Positions 9,793 through 19,684 of a DNA stretch of 64,000 bases are shown here, piece after piece (within the stretch, counting starts at the first letter, position 1; each line of letters begins with the position of its first letter). The translations under genes were made by a program, and so were the position numbers. Location of the stretch: the NCBI RefSeq assembly GCF_013299165.1, contig NZ_JAAFKD010000008.1, positions 164,250 to 228,249 of the forward strand. Reading direction: 5' to 3'. This stretch comes from Microcoleus sp. bin38.metabat.b11b12b14.051 (GTDB lineage Bacteria; Cyanobacteriota; Cyanobacteriia; Cyanobacteriales; Microcoleaceae). The notes under the pieces are model-generated. The model saw only the letters and a list, made by a program, of their open reading frames with translations, ran no database searches and was not told the DNA's origin.

Positions 9793-10181
9793 ACCTCAGC
9801 CTAAACGCTTGAGGCTTGTAGAGAAATCTAACAGGCCGTTCTGACCAGCCTAAGACTTTCGAGGTCTACGTTTTTTGAGTCACGACACCGGGCGGATGCG
9901 AAGCTAGTCCCCTGCACTGTCATTTGTAGTTAAAAAGTCTTAAGGTCACTGAGACAGTGCTACAAGTCTAAAAAGCTTTTAAAACATTGGCGAAGCTAAC
10001 TTTACCCCGCAAGGGGGCTCGAAACCGAGCAAAACACTATGCGTAAAGGGCTGCAAGATTTTAAACGGTAATTGTCCCGTTGAAAGTGCAACACAAAAGT
10101 ACACAGAGTCAAGCAGTCCCAAGGCGGTAGTGATTCAAGAACAATGTAAAGCCGTCCTCAAAAGACGGAGTTTCAACCCAT
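9793..10181 (+). ncRNA. HEARO-like (IscB omega RNA-type) structured RNA, copy 2
   Basis: Homologous to the segment at 7235-7650 but clearly diverged, with substitutions often falling in complementary positions. Landmarks are TGACCAGCCTAAG, TCACGACACCG, GGATGCGAAGCTAGTCCCCTG, GTCACTGAGACAGTGCT, ACATTGGCGAAGC, TATGCGTAAAG, TGTCCCGTTGAAAGTGCA and CCCAAGGCGGTAG. It ends with a hairpin (CCGTCCTCAAAAGACGG) and AGTTTCAACCCA, then reaches the ATGA start of petL eight bases later. As with copy 1, no IscB gene is present. The element has replaced or displaced the natural petL leader. Confidence 0.65.
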
Positions 10182-10188
10182 TTTTCTG

Positions 10189-10290
10189 ATGACTCTTACG
10201 GGAACAATAGCTTATTTTGGAATTTTCGGCGGCATGGTCGGCTTGGCGACAGTGCTGATGTTTGGTTTACGGGCTGTCAAATTAATCTAA
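10189..10290 (+). CDS. petL: Cytochrome b6-f complex subunit VI (PetL-like)
   Basis: A 33-residue single-span membrane peptide. The pattern AYFGIFGGMVGLATVLMFGL followed by RAVKLI closely matches cyanobacterial PetL, in which one transmembrane helix ends in a FGLR..K(I/L) motif. PetL sits at the periphery of the cytochrome b6-f dimer in the thylakoid membrane and stabilises it. The gene is divergent from aroB. Its ATG overlaps the ATGA that follows the HEARO-like element, and no Shine-Dalgarno sequence is visible. Small size limits certainty, but the motif is specific. Confidence 0.72.
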   Translation: MTLTGTIAYFGIFGGMVGLATVLMFGLRAVKLI

Positions 10291-10746
10291 CGCGGGCAAT
10301 TCGACGCGGTTGGCAAAGGATTAAACCTGGAAAAAAGTACCGGCTCGGCGATCGCATTTGTGTAAAAAATCTGTAAGTTTACCTGTAGATTTAGGACGCA
10401 AATGCGATCGACCACCACCAAATAATCGCAGCTCATCATTAGACAAGATTGCAGAAGTCTTCGACAGATCCAGAAACCGCAGATATCAAGCAGATAAACA
10501 CAGATAAACGCAGATGATTTCAGGCTAATTTCCGATTTTTGCAATCTTGTCTAGTCTTGCACTCACCATCTGCATTTCCTATAAAAAAAATTTATACTTT
10601 GGCAAAATCCCCAATACCAATTATTTAATCTAAAATATAAAATTTCAAATCGCAGATCCTGACTCTCGCGACGAAATCCCCATTTCCCCTAAAATAACTT
10701 CTACTCCCCCCAATCTAAAATCCAAAATCCAAAATCCAAAATTGAT
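10291..10746. other. Intergenic region with a long inverted repeat and AATCCAA heptamers
   Basis: No gene is seen. TAGACAAGATTGCA (about 10440) and TGCAATCTTGTCTA (about 10536) form a stem enclosing about 85 bases. Heptamers (AATCCAA) run up to the cpcT start near 10715-10743. Confidence 0.7.
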
Positions 10747-11337
10747 ATGTCCCATTCCACCGATATTGTCACCCTCGCCCGCTGGATGGCGGCCGACTTC
10801 AGCAACCAAGCCCAAGCCTTTGAAAACCCGCCATTTTTTGCCCACATCCGCGTCTGCATGAGACCGTTACCTGTGGAACTTCTGGGCGGAATCAGCTTGT
10901 ATTTAGAGCAAGCTTATGATATAGAACTGCACGTCCCGTACCGAGTCCGAGTTTTAAAATTAGTCCCAGCGGGCGATCGCATCGATATCGAAAATTATGC
11001 CATAGAAAACGAAGCAGAATTCTACGGCGCATCCCGCCAGCCCCAACGGCTGCCAGAAATCAAAACCGAACAACTCACACTCCTCCCAGGCTGCACCTTT
11101 TTTACGCACTGGACGGGTAACAGCTTCAAAGGGTCTGTCGAACCCGGAAAAGGCTGTGCCGTCGTCAGAAAAGGTAAAAAAACCTATCTAGACAGCGAAT
11201 TTGAGATTGATGGTAACAAATTTATCAGTCACGATCGCGGGCGCGACCCAGAAACCGATGCCCACGTCTGGGGAGCTCAAGCCGGCCCCTTTGAATTCAC
11301 CCGCAGGGCCAGTTTCGCCGACGAAATCCAGGTTTGA
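10747..11337 (+). CDS. cpcT: Phycobiliprotein chromophore lyase CpcT/CpeT
   Basis: A lyase of the CpcT/CpeT family, which attaches phycocyanobilin to the beta subunit of phycocyanin (Cys-153 class site). The 196-residue length is normal. Family landmarks are LARWMAADFSNQAQAFENPP near the N-terminus, PYRVRVL, the FYGA motif, LLPGCTFFTHW and the C-terminal DRGRDPETDAHVWGAQAGPF. ATG 10747 precedes the conserved N-terminal helix directly. It stands alone before sqdB on the same strand, with 116 bases between. It supports a phycobilisome-bearing organism. Confidence 0.93.
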   Translation: MSHSTDIVTLARWMAADFSNQAQAFENPPFFAHIRVCMRPLPVELLGGISLYLEQAYDIELHVPYRVRVLKLVPAGDRIDIENYAIENEAEFYGASRQPQRLPEIKTEQLTLLPGCTFFTHWTGNSFKGSVEPGKGCAVVRKGKKTYLDSEFEIDGNKFISHDRGRDPETDAHVWGAQAGPFEFTRRASFADEIQV

Positions 11338-11450
11338 CACAAAAAAACTGACGGCAGATTTAGCAAACAACACCCTAGATTAAAGGTTCACAATGCACCA
11401 TAACCTGGTACATTAACCCAGTATTGGCAAGCAAGATTCACCGTTGTTGA

Positions 11451-12602
<1,152 letters not shown>

Positions 12603-12745
12603 CAGTTGACAGTTGACAGCTTGCCCCGAGCGACTTGCCCCGAGCGAAGTCGAGGGGAGTCGAGGGGTTGACAGTTGACAGCGAAGTTTTTAGGCAGGGA
12701 ATCTCAGTCCTAGCCTAAAAACAATCCACCTAAAGGTGAGAGCTT
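12603..12745. repeat. TTGACAG heptamers plus a dispersed repeat shared with 46440-46700
   Basis: Heptamers TTGACAG are mixed with CGAGCGAAGTCGAGGGGAGT units. A hairpin-rich block follows (TTTTTAGGCAGGGAATC..GCCTAAAAACAATCC, CACCTAAAGGTG). The same succession recurs near 46440-46700 on the same strand, indicating one dispersed composite repeat. Confidence 0.8.
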
Positions 12746-12831
12746 AAATCCTCTGTGTTTTGGTAAAATTAGGCAATATTTGTGGCAATCAAAGAGATTT
12801 GTATCTGCGATTTTTGGCAAACATATCCGTA

Positions 12832-12902
12832 GGGGCGAAGCATTGCGGTAATTAATACCTGGCGATCACGAATAAATTGTCTGCCGCAATGCTTCGCCCT
12901 TA
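12832..12902. repeat. Inverted repeat, 20-bp arms
   Basis: AGGGGCGAAGCATTGCGG (about 12832) pairs with CCGCAATGCTTCGCCCT (about 12885), enclosing a loop of about 35 bases. It lies just upstream of the small membrane-protein gene. Confidence 0.85.
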
Positions 12903-12916
12903 TTTGCAAAATTGAA

Positions 12917-13270
12917 ATGCACCAAAGTCCTTACTGCAAAATAGAAAATATTCAATTGAGAAAAATCAAAACTAGAATTTTAATTCTGTTGCTTTTGGTA
13001 GTTATGCCGGGATTTTTAGCAAGTGCAGTTTGTGCTTATTATTTAATACCTGAATGGGCAACACTAACGGCGAGTTATCAAGATTACCGCCGTGTTAGCG
13101 AATCGCCTTCTGCTACGGAAAAGGAAATCTTAATCGCCAAAACTGCACAGGAAATTCACCGAATTAACTGCTTTGCTGAAGGTGTGGGATTGCTTTTAGG
13201 TGGAATAATTGTATCAATTGGCATTCAGGGAATTTGCATTTTACCCCAGAAATATATCGATAGTAATTAG
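12917..13270 (+). CDS. Small two-span membrane protein, unknown
   Basis: A 117-residue protein not recognised. Residues about 20-45 (ILILLLLVVMPGFLASAVCA) and about 90-110 (GVGLLLGGIIVSIGIQGICI) are membrane segments. Between them is a polar loop with a short helix (ATEKEILIAKTAQEIHRIN). It lies between sqdB and sqdX on the same strand, which is its only functional hint. The start is ATG 12917; an internal alternative is not obvious. It could be a lineage-specific gene brought in with the surrounding repeats. Confidence 0.5.
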   Translation: MHQSPYCKIENIQLRKIKTRILILLLLVVMPGFLASAVCAYYLIPEWATLTASYQDYRRVSESPSATEKEILIAKTAQEIHRINCFAEGVGLLLGGIIVSIGIQGICILPQKYIDSN

Positions 13271-13397
13271 TGCGGCGCAAATCAAAAAAATTGAAGTTGC
13301 CCGATTCATTTTGTGGAGTCAATCGAAAATATTCAATCCGACAATCGACTAACATTTGCCAAAGACTAGGATTATCAGTTCCCTAAGTTAACTTATT

Positions 13398-14531
13398 ATG
13401 AAAATTGCTCTGTTCACTGAAACATTTTGGCCTAAAATAGACGGGATTGTGACGCGCCTGATTCACACTGTAGATCACTTGCAGCGATCGGGCGAACAAG
13501 TTCTGATTTTTTCTCCAGATTACGGAATTACAGAATACAAAGGTGCCCGAGTTTACGGTGTTGAGGGTTTACCTTTGCCGATGTACCCGGAATTGAAAAT
13601 GGCACTGCCCAGTCCGGCGATCGGCCAACAATTACAGCAGTTTAAACCGGATATTATTCATGTTGTCAATCCCGCTATTTTGGGATTGGGCGGCATATAT
13701 TACGGCAAAAAGTTCAATATTCCAATTTTGGCTTCTTACCACACGCATTTGCCGAAATACTTGCACCACTACGGTTTTGGAATGCTCGAACCTTTGCTGT
13801 GGGAATTGCTCAAAGGGGCGCACAATCAAGCCCAATTAAATCTGTGTACTTCTACAGCCATGGTGGAGGAGCTGAGAACTCACGGCATTGAGCGGGTAGA
13901 CTTGTGGCAGCGGGGTGTAGATACGGAAATGTTTGTCCCCGAATTGGCGAGTCGAGAAATGCGATCGCGCCTTTCGGAAAATAACCCAGATAGCCCCTTA
14001 TTGCTCTACGTCGGCCGCCTCGGTGCCGAAAAAGAAATTGAGTCGATCAAACCAGTCCTCGCCGCCATTCCCGGCGCCCGCCTCGCTCTTGTGGGAGACG
14101 GGCCGCACCGCCAAACCCTCGAACAATATTTCGCCGGCACTCCCACCAATTTTGTCGGCTACCTCAAGGGGCAAGAATTGGCTTCTGCTTACGCATCTGC
14201 TGATGCCTTCATTTTTCCCTCCCGCACCGAAACGCTAGGCTTAGTGCTCCTAGAAGCTATGGCTGCGGGGACGCCCGTAGTGGCGGCGCGCAGTGGCGGA
14301 ATTCCCGATATTGTTACCGACGGCGTTAACGGCTATTTATTTGACCCAAACGACGAAGCCGGAGCTCTGACTGCCACCTTGCGCCTGTTTGCGAATCCCG
14401 AAGAACGGGAAACCCTGCGCCAAAATGCTCGCTCTGAAGCCGAACGTTGGGGGTGGGCTGCGGCCGCCTCGCAATTGCGGCGCTACTATCAATCGGTGGT
14501 TTTTGCCGAATCCATGTCTTCTGCTGCCTAA
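13398..14531 (+). CDS. sqdX: Sulfolipid glycosyltransferase SqdX
   Basis: Transfers sulfoquinovose from UDP-sulfoquinovose to diacylglycerol, the last step of SQDG synthesis, at the membrane surface. It is a GT-B, GT4-family enzyme of 377 residues. The N-terminus ETFWPKIDGIVTRLIHT is characteristic of the SqdX/SQD2 branch. The acceptor-domain motif ASYHTHLPKYLHHYGFG and the donor motifs LLLYVGRLGAEKEI, ALVGDGPHR and FIFPSRTETLGLVLLEAMA (E-X7-E region) follow, then GTPVVAARSGGIPDIV. The context with sqdB supports the assignment. Confidence 0.95.
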   Translation: MKIALFTETFWPKIDGIVTRLIHTVDHLQRSGEQVLIFSPDYGITEYKGARVYGVEGLPLPMYPELKMALPSPAIGQQLQQFKPDIIHVVNPAILGLGGIYYGKKFNIPILASYHTHLPKYLHHYGFGMLEPLLWELLKGAHNQAQLNLCTSTAMVEELRTHGIERVDLWQRGVDTEMFVPELASREMRSRLSENNPDSPLLLYVGRLGAEKEIESIKPVLAAIPGARLALVGDGPHRQTLEQYFAGTPTNFVGYLKGQELASAYASADAFIFPSRTETLGLVLLEAMAAGTPVVAARSGGIPDIVTDGVNGYLFDPNDEAGALTATLRLFANPEERETLRQNARSEAERWGWAAAASQLRRYYQSVVFAESMSSAA

Positions 14532-15205
14532 ATCCTAAGCTGTCGCACCGGTGCGGGTACTGACAGGTCGATCGATTTTCCATTTTCGCTGGGAGATGGG
14601 ATCGATGGTGACTGTCGCTTGCAGCCGAGATCGACAGTGGCATTTTTGGGAATGCTGGTATTGGGTTCGATCGCCCCAGCCTCAGGAAAATCCCGGGGAC
14701 GGATGCCCTCAAACACCGATGAAATTTCTTGCTGCTGAGATTGTCATAGCTATCATGCTGTTGCGTTTACCATTAAACTATGAGTAGTCTTTGTCGTAAT
14801 GCCTCGCGCGCAACAGCCATAGCGCCATTCACAGACCGGATACGGTCGCCTGGGAGCGCTAAAACAGTCATGCCGCGCAGCAGCCTCGGCACAGAGCGTT
14901 ACATTCACCTACGGGGCGATCGATCGAAAGCCTGCGAGCTAATGTTCAGGCTGGCAGTTTTCCCAAATCAAGATCAGCTTTAACCGGTGAACCCTCATCA
15001 GTATCGAGGTTGTAAAAAATTGATCGAGCATATGTAATCAGAAAACTCAAGTAGCGCGCATCAAACAAAGAACTCGCGATTGACGATCATCGCGACTACC
15101 GAGTGCCGACACGCTAGCAAACAACAAACAAGAGTTTGCACCGCCGCAGCATCTAGCACCGATCGACCTGCGGGTCAGTCTAACCCTCTGAGAAAGCAGT
15201 TAATC
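14532..15205. other. Intergenic region upstream of the adenylate cyclase
   Basis: No convincing gene. Short open frames on both strands match nothing recognised. A stem is visible around 14611-14636 (GACTGTCG..CGACAGT). The distal part up to 15205 is probably the cyclase leader; a weak GAGAAAG lies upstream of the preferred ATG. Confidence 0.5.
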
Positions 15206-17872
15206 ATGACATTCTCCAATACTGGTAGCGTTCTGGCTACACTGACTCAAGTCAATTTTATGGGGGCATTGACCTCCCGTGTTAAGAGCCTGCCAGTTCC
15301 TGAATTAGTGTGCCTGCTCGACTTTATCACGGCTGAATTTCAGCAATTTATCCGGGCGATCGACCTGATTAACAATGAAGCACTCGAAACTCTTTTACAG
15401 CAACTGTTAGATGCCTTCACTGTCAAAATTGGTCAAATTCTACAAGCAGACCGGACAACAATTTTTTTGGTTGACTCCAGCAAAAATCAACTTTGGCACA
15501 AAACAGCCCACGCGCTCACGGGCGAAGATATAGAAGTTCGCTTACCGATGGATGCAGGCATTTTAGGCTACGTTGCAACTACTGGAAAATCGCTCAATAT
15601 CTCCCAGGGTAGAGAACACGAGTATTTTAATTCCGAAGTAGACGAACCACCGGGCTACCAGATTGAGACCATCCTCTGTATGCCGATTTTTAGCAGCAAA
15701 AGCCAAAACGAACCCGTAGCGGTGGTGAGGCTGTTAAATAAAGCTGGCAATGTCCCCTTTACCGAGGAAGACGAACAACAGTTTCAGACTTTTGCCGATT
15801 CGATCGGGATTATCCTCGAAAGCTGTCAGTCTTTCTACGTCGTCGCCCGCAACCAGCGAGGGGTTGCCGCGCTGCTGAGAGCGACCACGACTTTGGGTCA
15901 AAGTCTTGACTTGGAAACAACTTTGCGCTCTGTCATGGATCAAGCTCGCGACTTGATGCAAGCCGATCGCAGCACGCTATTTTTATTAAATCGGGAAACC
16001 AACGAACTCTGGACAAAAGTCGCCAAGGCAGACGACAAAACGATGGTCGAAATCCGCATTCCTGCTAATAAGGGAATTGCCGGCTACGTCGCTTCGACTG
16101 GTCAACCCCTAAATATTACTGATGCTTACGACGATCCCCGCTTCGATCCCTCTACCGACAAAAAAACGGGATATCGCACTCGCACTGTCTTGTGTATGCC
16201 GGTGCATAACGCTAAAGGTGAGCTGATCGGGGTAACTCAGCTCATTAATAAGAATCAAGGCACTTTCACTGCTTCCGACGAAGAGTTTTTGCGAGCATTT
16301 AACTCCCAAGCGGGAATGGCGCTGCAAAATTCTCAACTGTTTCAAAACGTGATGGTGGAAAAGCAGTATCAAAAAGATATGCTGCAAAGTCTGTCAGATG
16401 CCGTGATTTCCACGGATTTGCAGGGGCGAATTGTCACAATTAACGAAGCGGCGCTGGAACTGTTGGGCTGTCCGGTAAATCAAGCCAAAAGCAAACACAA
16501 TCCCGAGATTTGGGAAGCAAAATTGATCGATCGCTATGTTTGGGAAGTTGTGCCGATCGAAAATTTGCAATTTAGACTCGAAGACAGCCTCCACCATGCC
16601 GCCCGACATTACGTTCCCGAACAAAGTTTAACATTGGGACTGTTGGTGGAAAAAATGCCGGGTTCGCCAGCAGCAGAAACAAAACAAGAAGAAGAAGAAG
16701 AAAGTTATATTTTGGCCGTACCCGATGCCGCAGATGCGAATTTTTATTACGCTTGGGGCGAAAACCATGCCTGGACTGAAGAAGTAGCCTTGGCAGAATT
16801 AGCTAATTCTCAATCTCTATTTTCGCTGCGGAATACTGGCAGCTATCACCCTTATTGTCCGCTACCCATCCCCGCCTCTGCAATTAAAGTAATTGAACGC
16901 AGTTTGAATTTAACTGTCAACCCGCTGATCAATCCAGAAGGCGGCGTGCGCGGCGGCTTAGTCGTATTAGAAGACATCAGCCGCGAAAAGCGGATGAAAA
17001 ATACCATGTACCGCTACATGACTCCCGGAGTCGTAGATAAAGTGATGGCCTTGGGCGAAGGCGCGCTGATGGTGGGCGAACGCAAAGAAGTTACTATTTT
17101 ATTTTCAGATATTCGCGGCTATACCACCCTGACCGAAAATCTGGGGGCGTCGGAGGTGGTATCCCTGTTGAATGAGTATTTCGAGACGATGGTGGAAGCC
17201 GTTTTCCACTACGAAGGTATTTTAGACAAATTTATCGGCGATGCTTTAATGGCCGTCTTCGGCGCGCCGCTGCCGCTGAATCCTCCTGAAAGTCACGGTT
17301 GGATGGCGGTGCAGTCGGCTTTAGATATGCGGCGGCGCTTGAAAGAGTTTAATGACTCTCGCCCCGGAGAAGATCCGTTTCGCTTTGGCATTGGAATTAG
17401 TTCCGGAGAGGTGGTTTCGGGAAATATTGGTTCCCAAAAGCGGATGGATTACACGGTAATCGGCGATGCGGTGAATTTAAGTTCGCGGTTGGAACAGCTT
17501 ACCAAAGAATATGGCTGCGATATTATTTTGAGCGAATTTACCTACAGTTTGTGCCGCGATCGCATTTGGGTGCGAGAGTTGGACAAAGTGCGAGTTAAGG
17601 GCAAAAACCAGCCGGTGGGCATTTATGAGTTGTTGCAAAATAGTTCCGAGCCCATGGACGGGGAAACAGTCAGGTTTTTGGAACTTTACAGCAACGGTCG
17701 GAATGCTTATATTGCTAAAAATTTCGAGAAAGCTATTAGTTGTTTTCAGGCGGCGATCGCGATGCGACCGGGCGATCGACCTGTAGAAGTTCACCTACAG
17801 CGCTCCCTTACCTATTTAGAAGTGCCTCCACCCGACGATTGGGACGGGGTGCATACTATGACTGCAAAGTAG
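15206..17872 (+). CDS. GAF-GAF-PAS class III adenylate cyclase (CyaB1/CyaB2-like)
   Basis: A soluble signalling enzyme of 888 residues that makes cAMP. Two GAF domains (about 60-210 and 230-390; ADRTTIFLVD and ADRSTLFLLN strands) are cyclic-nucleotide-sensor type. A PAS domain follows (MLQSLSDAVISTDLQGRIVTINEAA). The cyclase homology domain starts near 628: EVTILFSDIRGYTTL with the first metal Asp, GILDKFIGDALMAVFG with adenine-specifying Lys and second Asp, then RMDYTVIGDAVNLSSRLEQL with Thr at the specificity position and the transition-state Asn/Arg. Lys with Thr is the class IIIb combination. A TPR-like tail closes it. The layout matches Anabaena CyaB1/CyaB2. ATG 15206 is preferred over an in-frame TTG 126 bases upstream, because homologues start near MTFSNTG and the extension is unstructured. 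Confidence 0.92.
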   Translation: MTFSNTGSVLATLTQVNFMGALTSRVKSLPVPELVCLLDFITAEFQQFIRAIDLINNEALETLLQQLLDAFTVKIGQILQADRTTIFLVDSSKNQLWHKTAHALTGEDIEVRLPMDAGILGYVATTGKSLNISQGREHEYFNSEVDEPPGYQIETILCMPIFSSKSQNEPVAVVRLLNKAGNVPFTEEDEQQFQTFADSIGIILESCQSFYVVARNQRGVAALLRATTTLGQSLDLETTLRSVMDQARDLMQADRSTLFLLNRETNELWTKVAKADDKTMVEIRIPANKGIAGYVASTGQPLNITDAYDDPRFDPSTDKKTGYRTRTVLCMPVHNAKGELIGVTQLINKNQGTFTASDEEFLRAFNSQAGMALQNSQLFQNVMVEKQYQKDMLQSLSDAVISTDLQGRIVTINEAALELLGCPVNQAKSKHNPEIWEAKLIDRYVWEVVPIENLQFRLEDSLHHAARHYVPEQSLTLGLLVEKMPGSPAAETKQEEEEESYILAVPDAADANFYYAWGENHAWTEEVALAELANSQSLFSLRNTGSYHPYCPLPIPASAIKVIERSLNLTVNPLINPEGGVRGGLVVLEDISREKRMKNTMYRYMTPGVVDKVMALGEGALMVGERKEVTILFSDIRGYTTLTENLGASEVVSLLNEYFETMVEAVFHYEGILDKFIGDALMAVFGAPLPLNPPESHGWMAVQSALDMRRRLKEFNDSRPGEDPFRFGIGISSGEVVSGNIGSQKRMDYTVIGDAVNLSSRLEQLTKEYGCDIILSEFTYSLCRDRIWVRELDKVRVKGKNQPVGIYELLQNSSEPMDGETVRFLELYSNGRNAYIAKNFEKAISCFQAAIAMRPGDRPVEVHLQRSLTYLEVPPPDDWDGVHTMTAK

Positions 17873-17877
17873 TAGAA

Positions 17878-18007
17878 TATAGCAGTTCTCAGAAAGATGA
17901 GGTATTCACAGGCTCGATCCCTCAATCCCTCAATCCCCCAATCTAAAATCTAAAATCTAAAATCTAAAATCAGAACCTGTACCTCACCTTTTTGAGACTC
18001 GGCTATA
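17878..18007. repeat. Palindrome family B copy with TAAAATC heptamer core
   Basis: Outer arms TATAGCAGTTCTCAGAAAGATGAGGTA and the degenerate complement TACCTCACCTTTTTGAGACTCGGCTATA enclose heptamer arrays (TCAATCC, then TAAAATC). Other family members are at 24411-24550 and 61027-61384, where the arms are alike but the cores differ. Confidence 0.8.
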
Positions 18008-18148
18008 TATCATATCCCTGTGCCAAAACATCAAAAATGGCATAATCTTTGATATATTCCTTATGACAGAGTTAACAAATCGAAAAATGTGAAAACATAA
18101 ATCGAATGCCAATTTAAAGTTAGTATTTATTTTCAGACCCACAATTAA

Positions 18149-19291
18149 ATGAACTATTTATCTGTTCCGAATGCCACAAAAGCCGATCGCATTCTGGTTG
18201 TAGATGACGCACCAGATAATGTTTTGTTGGTGCAGACAATCCTCGAAGAGGAAGGTTACGAAATTAGCACGGCCGAGAACGGCTTTTCGGCCCTGAGCCA
18301 AATCGACAAATCAACCCCCGATTTGGTACTGCTAGACGTAATGATGCCGGGAATGGACGGTTATGAAGTCACCCAGCGAATGCGCCAAAATAAGGAATTG
18401 CCGTTTATCCCGATTTTGCTGATCACAGCTCACGACAGCGCCAGCGTCGTCCAAGGACTAGACATGGGAGCAGACGATTTCATCCGCAAACCCGTGGAAA
18501 TGGACGAACTGCTGGCGAGGGTGCGATCGCTCCTGCGCCTAAAACACAGCGTAGACGAGCGCAACTCGATCGCCCTCCAGCGCGAAGATTTTGTCTCCCG
18601 ACTCGCTCACGACTTGCGGACGCCCCTCGTAGCAGCCGATCGAATGCTAACTTTAATGCAGCAGGGAGCTTTGGGAGAAATCTCGCTCCCCATGCGCGAC
18701 GCTTTCGGGACGATGGTTCGCAGCAACAAAAATTTGATCGCCATGGTAAATATGCTGCTGGAAGTCTACCGCTACGAAGCAGGCCGCAAATCCCTCAGTT
18801 TCGCTCCCGTTGACTTGCGCCAGCTCATTCACGAAGTAGCTGAAGAACTCGCTCCCCTAGCCGATGCTAAACATTTGTCCATAAATTTAGACTTGACAGA
18901 AAGCGCAGAAAGTGCTCCGATTGCCAAGTATCCGGGCGATCGTCTGGAGCTGCACCGCTTACTGACAAATTTAATCGGAAATGCGATCAAATTCACCGAC
19001 AGCGGCTCTATAGATGTCCGCTTAAAAGCTGCCAATTCACCCGCTTATACCAGCTTCAAAAACCAACCGCTGGCATGGGTAATTATTGAAATCCAAGACA
19101 CCGGCGCCGGCATTTCTCCCACAGAACAAGCCAAGTTATTTGAAAGGTTTAGCTCGGGAACTCACAAGAAATCCAGCACAGGTTTAGGACTGCACCTCTG
19201 CCGCCAAATAGTCGAAGCTCACCGCGGCACGATCGAGGCCAAATCCGAGTTGGGTAAAGGCAGTTTGTTTACTATTCGCTTGCCTTGTTAG
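18149..19291 (+). CDS. Response-regulator/histidine-kinase hybrid (REC-HisKA-HATPase)
   Basis: A soluble 380-residue two-component protein with the receiver first. REC (about 13-130) has acidic pocket VVDDAPDN, phospho-acceptor Asp63 in DLVLLDVMMPGMDG, Thr in LLITAHD and Lys in FIRKPVE. HisKA has the H-box SRLAHDLRTPLVAADRM (His near 153). The HATPase domain shows NLIGNAIKF, DTGAGIS and GLGLHLCRQIV. With no sensor domain, it probably takes phosphate or a signal from another kinase and passes it to an unlinked regulator. It lies 280 bases after the cyclase gene across a repeat and may be a separate transcription unit. Confidence 0.93.
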   Translation: MNYLSVPNATKADRILVVDDAPDNVLLVQTILEEEGYEISTAENGFSALSQIDKSTPDLVLLDVMMPGMDGYEVTQRMRQNKELPFIPILLITAHDSASVVQGLDMGADDFIRKPVEMDELLARVRSLLRLKHSVDERNSIALQREDFVSRLAHDLRTPLVAADRMLTLMQQGALGEISLPMRDAFGTMVRSNKNLIAMVNMLLEVYRYEAGRKSLSFAPVDLRQLIHEVAEELAPLADAKHLSINLDLTESAESAPIAKYPGDRLELHRLLTNLIGNAIKFTDSGSIDVRLKAANSPAYTSFKNQPLAWVIIEIQDTGAGISPTEQAKLFERFSSGTHKKSSTGLGLHLCRQIVEAHRGTIEAKSELGKGSLFTIRLPC

Positions 19292-19308
19292 AATGCTGCC
19301 TCATCTCA

Positions 19309-19480
19309 AATCAGGTCATCAAAGTCAAAAAATAGGTTCGTAGTGAGGACTTTAGTCCTTATGAAAGAGCGGACTAAAGTTCTCACTACAAACCGGTCAT
19401 CAAAGTCAAAAAATAGGTTCGTAGTGAGGACTTTAGTCCTTATGAAAGAGCGGACTAAAGTCCGCACTACAAACCTGTTT
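19309..19480. repeat. Tandem 81-bp repeat with two family A palindromes
   Basis: GGTCATCAAAGTCAAAAAATAGG plus a family A palindrome is repeated twice with period 81; the palindromes lie at 19340-19389 and 19421-19470. In the first, the right arm reads AAAGTTCTCACTAC, a mismatch to its left arm. The rest of the gap to 19684 shows nothing coding. Confidence 0.85.
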
Positions 19481-19684
19481 TACAGTGGTGGATAGATCAC
19501 AGATGGGGATATCGGAATTAGATTTTATGTCGGTCGTCGAAATCAACTTTCCTGATGCGCCCTACCGCTGAATTTGGCTCGTAGGTCTGTAGATATGATA
19601 AATTCGTGAGTTCAAATTCGTAAAAAAGTGCTAAGCCAACCGTGTTGCATCATATAATTAGTTGGCAACCGAATTGATGGCAAT

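Noticed and set aside
14551..14983. Short frames between sqdX and the cyclase
   Set aside because: Composition and lack of any motif suggest chance frames in GC-rich intergenic DNA.
15080..15205. TTG start giving a 930-residue cyclase
   Set aside because: The extra 42 residues have no family support; ATG 15206 matches where homologues begin.
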